Assembly (NCBI GenBank): GCA_003818595.1
Contig: RPQV01000065.1
Coordinates: 1 to 10,756, forward strand
Direction: 5' to 3'
DNA length: 10,756 nt
From: Calditrichota bacterium
GTDB lineage: Bacteria > Zhuqueibacterota > Zhuqueibacteria > Residuimicrobiales > Krinioviventaceae
A model generated the notes under the pieces. It ran no database searches, was not told the DNA's origin, and saw only the letters and a list, made by a program, of their open reading frames with translations. This document shows positions 1 to 6,086 of this stretch, piece by piece. Both the position numbers and the translations under genes were made by a program. Position 1 is the stretch's first letter, and every line of letters starts with the position of its first letter.

Positions 1-1029
1 CAACAGACGCTGGGGAATATGGATTGGTATCAGGGTACAGCCGATGCGGTTCGACAATGCATGCGCTATGTTCAATCTCATAATATCGATCATTTTCTCA
101 TCCTTTCAGGCGATCATCTTTATCGAATGGATTACAGCCGGTTCATCGAGTACCATCGTGAAAATGATGCTGATTTGACCATCCCGGTGATTGCGGTTGA
201 AGAAAGCGCCGCCTCCTCATTTGGATTGCTGAAAACCGATGCAACCAATTCCGTCGTCGAGTTCAGTGAAAAACCCAAGGGTGAAACCCTAAAGGCGATG
301 GCAGTCGATACAATGCATCTTGGTTTGGCTGAAGAAGAGGCAAAACGTCGGCCCTATATAGCGTCGATGGGTATTTATGCCTTTAAGAGCCATGTTCTGC
401 AGAAAATTCTTGACGAAAATCCGCAACAAAAAGATTTTGGCAAAGAGATCATACCTTCTGCGATTGAACACCTGAAAGTTCAAGCCTATTTGTACAAAGG
501 ATATTGGGAGGACATTGGAACCATTCGCGCCTTTTATGACGCCAATATGGCTCTGGTCAAGTTTCCCACTCCTTCGTTCAGCTTTTATGATGCGACCGCT
601 CCCATTTATACACGGCAGCGATTTTTACCTCCCTGTCGTTTTATGAATTCAGATATCATCGAATCAATGATCTCAGAAGGATGCATCATCAACAAGGCGG
701 TCATCCGAAAATCGTTGGTTGGAATTCGCTCATTTGTGGACGAGGGCGCGGAAATACATGAATCCCTCCTCATGGGATGCGATTATTACGAAACCCAAAG
801 AAAAGTTACTGAAACTGTTCATTCGCAAATACCTATGGGTATTGGCAAGAACTGCATCATCAAAAAGGCCATTATCGATAAAAATGCCCGCATCGGCCGG
901 GACGTGAAAATCATCAATAAGGATGGTCTCGATGTTGATGCGCGTCATGAAGAAGAGGGATGGTATATTCGCGATGGTATTGTCATCATCCTGAAAGACG
1001 CCGTCATCCCTGATGGTACTATCATTTGA
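1..1029 (+). CDS. glgC: Glucose-1-phosphate adenylyltransferase (ADP-glucose pyrophosphorylase), 5' end cut by window
   Basis: Cytoplasmic enzyme that makes ADP-glucose and pyrophosphate from ATP and glucose-1-phosphate, the committed step of bacterial glycogen synthesis. The frame is open from base 1, so the gene begins outside the window; 342 residues are visible and about 80-100 N-terminal residues (with the GGxGxRL nucleotide loop) are missing compared with the usual 420-435. Visible family motifs in order: WYQGTADAV, SGDHLYRMDY, FSEKPKG, PYIASMGIYAF, KGYWEDIGTIRAFYDAN, then the C-terminal left-handed beta-helix with SAPIY-like TAPIYT, LLMGCDYYET, IGIGKNC-like MGIGKNC, IDKNARIG and VKIINKDG. 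These match the plant/cyanobacterial class of the enzyme more closely than the E. coli type (family knowledge from memory). It is followed after 51 bases by a GalU-family gene on the same strand, probably in one transcript. Identification is firm; the allosteric effector cannot be read from the sequence. Confidence 0.96.
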   Translation, partial: QQTLGNMDWYQGTADAVRQCMRYVQSHNIDHFLILSGDHLYRMDYSRFIEYHRENDADLTIPVIAVEESAASSFGLLKTDATNSVVEFSEKPKGETLKAMAVDTMHLGLAEEEAKRRPYIASMGIYAFKSHVLQKILDENPQQKDFGKEIIPSAIEHLKVQAYLYKGYWEDIGTIRAFYDANMALVKFPTPSFSFYDATAPIYTRQRFLPPCRFMNSDIIESMISEGCIINKAVIRKSLVGIRSFVDEGAEIHESLLMGCDYYETQRKVTETVHSQIPMGIGKNCIIKKAIIDKNARIGRDVKIINKDGLDVDARHEEEGWYIRDGIVIILKDAVIPDGTII

Positions 1030-1080
1030 CACTGCTTTGCCCGCGACGGGTTGAGCCTGATTATTAAAGCTCCTGAATCC

Positions 1081-2022
1081 ATGATCAAACACGCCATCAT
1101 CACGGCTGCCGGGAAAGGTACCCGGCAGTATCCTGCAACCAATGCTGTGCAGAAAGAGTTGTTTCCCCTGGTCGACCGAGACGGAATCAGCAAGCCGACT
1201 CTCCAGATTATTGTTGAAGAAGTGATGAATGCCGGGATTGAACAAATCGCCCTCATCGTCCAACCGGGTGAAGAGAGACAATTTAAGCAACATTTTAAAG
1301 GATTGTCGAAAGAGGAGAAAAAGGCATTCATCAACAAGCCGTGGGCGCTGACTCTATCGGAAAATCTCGATCACATGGCTCGCGCAATTACCTATATTCA
1401 CCAATCCGAGCAGCGCGGCTTTGGACACGCTGTCTTCTGCGCCCGAGAATGGGCGGAGCAGGAGCCTGTACTTTTGCTGCTTGGCGATCATGTTTATATT
1501 TCCCGCGAAACACGTTCCTGCACTCGACAGCTGATTGATGTCTATGAACAATTCCACCGTTCGATTTTCTCGTTGCAGCGCACGCCAGTAAACCAACTCT
1601 ATCTCTTCGGTGTGGTTTCCGGTAAGCCTATGACCGAACGCGTCAACTTGTATCAATTGGACAACATCATCGAAAAGCCGGATGTCGAGCAGGCCCGCCG
1701 GCTTTTGCTCATCCCGCAATTGCCCACGGACATGTTTTTAGCCATTTTCGGCATTTACATTTTGACTCCCAGGATTTTTGAAATTTTAGAAAACAATATC
1801 CATGCACAGGGTCAAATTGATGGAGAAATCCAGCTGACGACCGCTCTCGCCGAATTAATTGCAGAAGAAGGTGTGATCGGCTATGAAGCCAATGGGGTGA
1901 GGCTGGATATGGGAACGCCATTGGGTTATCTGCAGACGCAATTCATGTTGGCGTCTCATGGACCATTTGCACAGGAAATCGATGATCTGACCAAAACTCA
2001 AATCCATCTCCGGATTGGCTGA
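1081..2022 (+). CDS. GalU-family UTP-glucose-1-phosphate uridylyltransferase-like nucleotidyltransferase
   Basis: Probable cytoplasmic sugar-1-phosphate nucleotidyltransferase, most likely making UDP-glucose from UTP and glucose-1-phosphate. Residues counted from ATG 1081: N-terminal nucleotide loop AAGKGTR (9-15), the QKELFPLVD stretch with conserved Lys25 (GalU has KEMLP here), GFGHAV, the metal-site region LLGDHVY with Asp136, IIEKP (198-200), FGIYILTP, and the GEIQLTTAL / LDMGTPLGYL segment equivalent to GalU IQLTDAI / GSKLGYL. Length of 313 residues suits GalU (about 290-305). The frame stays open upstream to a TTG at 1051, but the family normally begins right before the AAGxGTR loop, so ATG 1081 is preferred; neither start has a strong ribosome site. 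Oddity: the usual GDD is GDH, as in the glgC next door. Substrate could therefore differ from plain UDP-glucose. Family assignment is firm, nucleotide and sugar specificity less so. Confidence 0.85.
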   Translation: MIKHAIITAAGKGTRQYPATNAVQKELFPLVDRDGISKPTLQIIVEEVMNAGIEQIALIVQPGEERQFKQHFKGLSKEEKKAFINKPWALTLSENLDHMARAITYIHQSEQRGFGHAVFCAREWAEQEPVLLLLGDHVYISRETRSCTRQLIDVYEQFHRSIFSLQRTPVNQLYLFGVVSGKPMTERVNLYQLDNIIEKPDVEQARRLLLIPQLPTDMFLAIFGIYILTPRIFEILENNIHAQGQIDGEIQLTTALAELIAEEGVIGYEANGVRLDMGTPLGYLQTQFMLASHGPFAQEIDDLTKTQIHLRIG

Positions 2023-2098
2023 TTCATCGATGAACTGTGCTGTATTGAATCCGACAAATAATATTTTTAATTTTTAATTCCCATAATAGGAGCGATCT

Positions 2099-4864
2099 AT
2101 GAAATCGGTAGAATTGGCATCGAGTGTGTTTTGGGGCGTGATCTTGGTCTTGTTGACGACTTTTGGGTCTTCTTATGCGGCGCTGCGTGTCGATCATCTC
2201 AAGTGCGAATATAAAACCAATCCCGTCGGGATCGACGTCGATCATCCGCGCCTGAGTTGGCAGATACAGGCGGATAGAAAGGCTGTCACCCAAAGTGCCT
2301 ATGAAATTCGCGTCGCAGCAACGCAAAAAGATGTCATTGTCGGGAAGAATCTGATGTGGAACACAGGCAGAGTGAAATCGAATCAATCCATTCAGGTCGT
2401 CTATGAAGGTCCCGCGCTGGAATCTCGTCGTCGTGTCTATTGGCAGGTGCGTATATGGGATAACAAGAACATTAAATCAGAGTGGAGCGAACCTGCATAC
2501 TGGGAAGCCGGACTGTTGAAAAAAAATGATTGGAAGGCTGATTGGATCAGTGCGGATGTACAGGAGGACGTGAATGTCTCTTCTCCCGCGCATATGCTGC
2601 GCAAGACTTTTACCGTAAAGGGCCAGGTCGAGAATGCCAGACTATATATCACCAGTCTTGGGCTTTATCAGGCGGAAATCAACGGCAAAACTGTCGGTGA
2701 CGAGGTACTCACTCCGGGATGGACCGCCTACCAAGATCATGTTCAGTATCAGACATACGATGTCTCTTTTCTCCTCAAAACAGGCGCCAATACTTTGGCC
2801 GTCACCTTGGGAGATGGATGGTATCGCGGTTTCATCGGTTTTCAGGGACAACGAAATGTGTACGGTGAAAAGCTTGCTCTTCTGTGCCAGTTGGAAGTCA
2901 CCACTGCCGATGGCCGGCGCGAAATGATTCTTTCGGACACTGGATGGAGAGCAGCGACCGGCCCGATTCTTCTTTCAGACATTTATGATGGTGAGACCTA
3001 TGACGCCCGTCTGGAAAAAACCGGTTGGAATCAAGCCGGCTATGATGATTCATCCTGGTCAGGCGTGGTTGTCACGGCGTCGCCGTCGGCGAAAATCATG
3101 GCTCCGGCCGGACCGCCTGTTCGTCGAATCGAGGAAATCCGTCCCATTAAAATCATCAACACCCCCCGCGGCGAACGCGTGATTGATATGGGACAAAACA
3201 TGGTGGGATGGGTGCGCTTTCGAGTTCAGGGAGCCAAAGGAACGACTGTCGTTCTCCGTCACGCGGAGGTTTTGGATAAAGAGGGAAATTTTTATACGGA
3301 AAATTTGCGCGCCGCCAAACAAATAGTACATTATACGCTCAAAGGCGGCGGGATTGAAACTTTTGAACCGCATTTTACCTTTCAGGGATTTCGTTATGTC
3401 GCCGTCGAAGGATGGCCTGGAACACTGAGCCTTGATGCGTTCACCGGCGTTGTTGTCCACTCCGAAATCGCGCCTTCGGGAACTTTCGAATGTTCAAATG
3501 ATCTCATCAATCAGCTGCAGCACAATATTCGCTGGGGTCAAAAGGGTAATTTTGTCGATGTGCCGACGGATTGTCCACAGCGTGATGAGCGTTTAGGATG
3601 GACCGGAGATGCCCAGGTCTTTGCCCGCACCGCCTGCTTTAATCATGATGTCGCCGCTTTTTATACAAAATGGATGAAGGATTTCGTCGCCGATCAGCAA
3701 AAGGAAGGTCAAATTCCATTTGTCATTCCCGATGTACTGTCCGTTCGCAGCGGTCGTCAGGGTAATTCGGGCTCTGCCGGATGGGCTGACGCTGCGGTGA
3801 TCATTCCCTGGACCATGTATCTCAACTACGGCGATGTGCAAATCTTAAAAGATCAATACGACTGCATGAAAGGGTGGGTTGATTATATGGCCGCTCGCGC
3901 CGGTGAGTCGGTCTTTTGGAACACAGACTTTACCTTCGGCGATTGGCTTGCGTTTGCAACAACCCGTTCGGATTATCCCGGCGCAACCACGGATAAAGAT
4001 TTGCTGTGTCAGGCTTACTTTGCCCGCTCGACCGACCTGCTGCAGCGAATGGCCGTCATTTTGGGAAAAACCGAAGATGCGGAACATTATGCACAGCTCC
4101 TCGCCCGCATCAAACAGGTTTTCCAACAGGAATTTCTCACCGCCAACGGACGGCTTTCCTCCAACACTCAGACGGCCTACGCGCTCGCGCTTGCGTTTGA
4201 TCTGCTGCCGGCGGATTTGCGGCCGAACGCAGCTGAACGGTTGGCTCAAGACGTCAATCAATTTAAACACCTCACCACCGGCTTTTTAGGAACACCGGTT
4301 CTATGCTTTGCCTTGAGCGAAAATGGATATTATGATGAAGCATTCATGCTCCTGAATCGTCAGCAATATCCCTCTTGGCTTTATCCCATCACTAAAGGCG
4401 CCACGACGATCTGGGAACGATGGGACGGCTTGAAGCCGGATGGTTCTTTTCAGGATGCCGGTATGAATTCTTTCAATCACTATGCTTATGGCGCCATCGG
4501 CGAATGGTTATATCGCGTTGTCGCCGGAATTGAAATTGATGAGAAAAACCCTGCCTACAAGCATACTTTCATTCAACCGCACCCGGGCGGCGGATTGACG
4601 TATGCCAAAGCGGAATATCAATCCATGTACGGCAACATTATGTCGGCGTGGGAATTAAATCATTCGACGCTTAAAGTCACTGTTGAAATCCCGGTCAATA
4701 CATCAGCCACCATCAAATTGCCGGGCGCCAAGATCGAAACCGTCACGGTGGATGGTAAGCCGCCAGCCAAAGTGAAAGAGATCATCAGCACTGCTCAGGA
4801 TCAAGCCGACGCCGTCATCCGCGTGGGTTCCGGGAAATATGAATTCAAATGTTCAATTGATTGA
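2099..4864 (+). CDS. Secreted alpha-L-rhamnosidase, glycoside hydrolase family 78
   Basis: Inverting glycoside hydrolase that removes terminal alpha-L-rhamnose from polysaccharides or plant glycosides, predicted outside the cytoplasm. Start ATG 2099 has a good ribosome site (taggagc, 2087-2093). A signal peptide covers residues 1-27, with cleavage likely after SYA. Domains in GH78 order: N-terminal Ig-like domain (about 28-138, with PRLSWQIQ and VYWQVRIWD), the Bac_rhamnosid_N beta domain (about 160-325, with LYITSLGLYQAEINGKTVGD and GWTAYQDHVQYQTYDVS), a concanavalin-like domain (about 340-450), the (alpha/alpha)6 catalytic barrel (about 460-800) and a C-terminal beta domain (about 805-890). 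The family signature DCPQRDERLGWTGDA starts at Asp491; Glu497 is the expected general acid, and Glu773 in TTIWERWDG the expected general base. 921 residues is normal. It lies 76 bases after the galU-like gene and ends at a strong terminator. The natural substrate is unknown. Confidence 0.97.
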   Translation: MKSVELASSVFWGVILVLLTTFGSSYAALRVDHLKCEYKTNPVGIDVDHPRLSWQIQADRKAVTQSAYEIRVAATQKDVIVGKNLMWNTGRVKSNQSIQVVYEGPALESRRRVYWQVRIWDNKNIKSEWSEPAYWEAGLLKKNDWKADWISADVQEDVNVSSPAHMLRKTFTVKGQVENARLYITSLGLYQAEINGKTVGDEVLTPGWTAYQDHVQYQTYDVSFLLKTGANTLAVTLGDGWYRGFIGFQGQRNVYGEKLALLCQLEVTTADGRREMILSDTGWRAATGPILLSDIYDGETYDARLEKTGWNQAGYDDSSWSGVVVTASPSAKIMAPAGPPVRRIEEIRPIKIINTPRGERVIDMGQNMVGWVRFRVQGAKGTTVVLRHAEVLDKEGNFYTENLRAAKQIVHYTLKGGGIETFEPHFTFQGFRYVAVEGWPGTLSLDAFTGVVVHSEIAPSGTFECSNDLINQLQHNIRWGQKGNFVDVPTDCPQRDERLGWTGDAQVFARTACFNHDVAAFYTKWMKDFVADQQKEGQIPFVIPDVLSVRSGRQGNSGSAGWADAAVIIPWTMYLNYGDVQILKDQYDCMKGWVDYMAARAGESVFWNTDFTFGDWLAFATTRSDYPGATTDKDLLCQAYFARSTDLLQRMAVILGKTEDAEHYAQLLARIKQVFQQEFLTANGRLSSNTQTAYALALAFDLLPADLRPNAAERLAQDVNQFKHLTTGFLGTPVLCFALSENGYYDEAFMLLNRQQYPSWLYPITKGATTIWERWDGLKPDGSFQDAGMNSFNHYAYGAIGEWLYRVVAGIEIDEKNPAYKHTFIQPHPGGGLTYAKAEYQSMYGNIMSAWELNHSTLKVTVEIPVNTSATIKLPGAKIETVTVDGKPPAKVKEIISTAQDQADAVIRVGSGKYEFKCSID

Positions 4865-4882
4865 ACAGACGTCCTATGAAAA

Positions 4883-4912
4883 AAAAGGCCCGATACACGC
4901 TTCGGGCCTTTT
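4883..4912. terminator. Bidirectional intrinsic terminator between converging genes
   Basis: GGCCCGA (4887-4893) pairs perfectly with TCGGGCC (4902-4908) around an 8-base loop. The stem is flanked by a run of A on the left (4879-4886) and TTTT on the right, so the U-tract exists for both strands. It lies 22 bases after the rhamnosidase stop and about 40 bases beyond the stop of the converging thioredoxin-like gene, so it can end both transcripts. Confidence 0.9.
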
Positions 4913-4951
4913 CTCTCCGTTAAAGGAGATTCAATGATGAAGGGGGAATTT

Positions 4952-5266
4952 TTAGGAGATCTTTTTCAGATGCGATCTGAGTTGCGTTTTTGACTGCAGT
5001 CCGACCATACACTCGACAAGTTCGCCTTTCTTGAACAGCAACAGCATTGGCAACTCGGTAACGCCATATTCTTTTGCAATTTTAGGTTCCGCGCCAACAT
5101 TTACCTGAACGAACTGAATTCGTTCGGCAAATTCAGTTTCCATTTGCTGCAGGATCGCTTCCATGAGGAAACAATCGCCGCTCCAATCAGCTCGTATCTC
5201 GACGCAGCAGGTCGCATTGTTTCGGGTAATTTTTTGATAATAATCTTCATGCGTCAGATCAATCAC
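4952..5266 (-). CDS. Thioredoxin-fold protein with altered active site (SGDC)
   Basis: A 104-residue protein with the complete thioredoxin fold and no signal peptide, so predicted cytoplasmic. The active-site segment reads ADWSGDCFLM (26-35), where classical thioredoxin has AEWCGPCKMI. Trp28, Gly30 and the second cysteine (Cys32) remain, but the attacking first cysteine is Ser29 and the proline is Asp31. The cis-proline region ELPMLLLFKKGE (Pro73) and the later glycine near GLQSK are kept. Two extra cysteines, Cys20-Cys21, lie on the preceding strand. Without the CxxC pair it cannot work as an ordinary dithiol disulfide reductase; a monothiol, chaperone or binding role is possible but not shown. 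The start is GTG 5266 (first bases GTG ATT GAT) with a weak GAGAG about 8 bases upstream. It follows the secreted-protein gene by 45 bases on the same strand, so the two are probably one operon. Fold is certain, function open. Confidence 0.9.
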   Translation of the reverse strand: MIDLTHEDYYQKITRNNATCCVEIRADWSGDCFLMEAILQQMETEFAERIQFVQVNVGAEPKIAKEYGVTELPMLLLFKKGELVECMVGLQSKTQLRSHLKKIS

Positions 5267-5311
5267 AGTCGTTTCTCTCGGTTCTCAGTGAGATTCTGCT
5301 TGAACTATACC

Positions 5312-5818
5312 TTACTTTAAGCCATATTGCTCAGCATTCAATGCTTTCGCAGAAGCCAGAGCCTGATCTTTGGCAATGCGTTCTGCCGCGCGGACCAAAA
5401 GGGTTTCGTTGAATTCGCGGATCGAATCCATTTTCGCATAATAGGCCTTGACGGCGCAGCAGCACAGTTTTTTAATGCGCTGGTTTTCTTCAAACCGCCG
5501 ATGACGTTTCAGGAAATCCATGGCCCAGGGATCCTCACTCTTGTACAATGTCACCATCGCCAGCAATCTGACATTATCATCCTCATTGTTGCGGAAAATT
5601 CTGATGATATCATATATGGTGCTGCGATCGAATGTCAACTGATCGGCATATTGGATCATCATGCACATCGCCGAATTGCGCAAGCCGTCATTTTCTGAGC
5701 AAACAGCAAGCGCCAAATTCTTTGAGAACTTTTGCCAATCGAGTTTTGCTTGTGGTTCTGCATAAATGGCAGAAACCAAGAGCACAAGAGCAATCACTGA
5801 ATAAATAAGCTTTTTCAT
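5312..5818 (-). CDS. Small secreted alpha-helical (HEAT-like) protein of unknown function
   Basis: I do not recognise a named family. ATG 5818 is chosen over the upstream ATG at 5866 because it has a strong ribosome site (GGAGG at 5825-5829, six bases away) and starts directly with a signal peptide: MKKL, hydrophobic core, likely cleavage after AIYA (residue 20). The mature part, about 148 residues, looks entirely alpha-helical. Segments such as NDGLRNSAMCMMIQYAD and DDNVRLLAMVTLYKSED have the spacing of HEAT-repeat helices (Asp/Asn-x-x-Val/Leu-Arg-x-x-Ala). It has an unusual Cys-Cys-Cys run at 119-121, plus other cysteines near residues 40 and 52, in a protein exported to the envelope. The C-terminal third is charged, probably a long helix. 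It is the first gene after the sigma-54-type regulator on the same strand and is followed by the thioredoxin-like gene. That context suggests an envelope job linked to thiol chemistry, but this is only inference. Confidence 0.8.
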   Translation of the reverse strand: MKKLIYSVIALVLLVSAIYAEPQAKLDWQKFSKNLALAVCSENDGLRNSAMCMMIQYADQLTFDRSTIYDIIRIFRNNEDDNVRLLAMVTLYKSEDPWAMDFLKRHRRFEENQRIKKLCCCAVKAYYAKMDSIREFNETLLVRAAERIAKDQALASAKALNAEQYGLK

Positions 5819-5865
5819 GGTAAACCTCCAATGGTTGTGGTTGAACGCTTGACAACACTCTCTCA

Positions 5866-5881
5866 TTCAAAGACAATGCCA
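5866..5881 (-). promoter_or_regulatory. Candidate sigma-54 (-24/-12) promoter for the small secreted protein operon
   Basis: Read on the minus strand the bases are TGGCATTGTCTTTGAA. Against the sigma-54 consensus TGGCAC-N5-TTGCW this keeps TGGCA, the TTG and the final A, with the essential GG and the -12 G at the right 10-base spacing; the two deviations are C to T after TGGCA and C to A in TTGC. A start site about 12 bases downstream, near 5855, would leave a leader of about 37 bases carrying the GGAGG ribosome site. The neighbouring regulator encodes a sigma-54 activator, which raises the prior. One such match can arise by chance; a sigma-70 promoter is the alternative. Confidence 0.4.
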
Positions 5882-5991
5882 AACCGAATTTCGTCTTTGT
5901 GTGAGGCAGTCAACCATTTATAAAATATTAAATTAGACGAATGAAATATGAAGTGAAAAGGTAGAAATCATAATACTATTTTTTCTGACAG

Positions 5992-6018
5992 ATCAGGAAT
6001 TCCTGATATTTCAGGAAT
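5992..6018. promoter_or_regulatory. Palindromic operator-like site with a third half-site (candidate enhancer)
   Basis: ATCAGGAATTCCTGAT at 5992-6007 is a 16-base perfect palindrome. The half-site TCAGGAAT occurs again at 6011-6018, so the middle arm ATTCCTGA (5999-6006) can pair with either outer arm, the second time around a 4-base spacer. No T-tract follows on either strand, so this is not a typical terminator. It sits about 145 bases upstream of the start site implied by the sigma-54-like element, the usual range for enhancer sites of sigma-54 activators. Which protein binds it is inference. Confidence 0.5.
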
Positions 6019-6086
6019 AAAGGATGATCATCGCACAGAGACGGTGAGCCAAAATCAGCTATTTTCTTCTCCGTTTTCAGAGAGAT

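Noticed and set aside
1051..1080. TTG start at 1051 adding ten residues to the GalU-like protein
   Set aside because: The nucleotide-loop motif lies right after ATG 1081 as in the family, and the ten extra residues have no counterpart I know of; the upstream ribosome site is no better.
2041..2098. AT-rich stretch before the rhamnosidase as a promoter (TTGAAT ... TTTAAT)
   Set aside because: Spacing is 15 bases and both boxes are poor; the gene may be read from upstream or from a promoter I cannot identify.
5819..5866. Upstream ATG 5866 for the small secreted helical protein
   Set aside because: It would put sixteen residues before the signal peptide and has no ribosome site, while ATG 5818 has GGAGG at ideal spacing.
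6066..6086. TCTCTG-AAAA-CGGAGA stem just after the regulator stop as a terminator
   Set aside because: Six pairs including a G-T wobble and no T-run after it; too weak to call.
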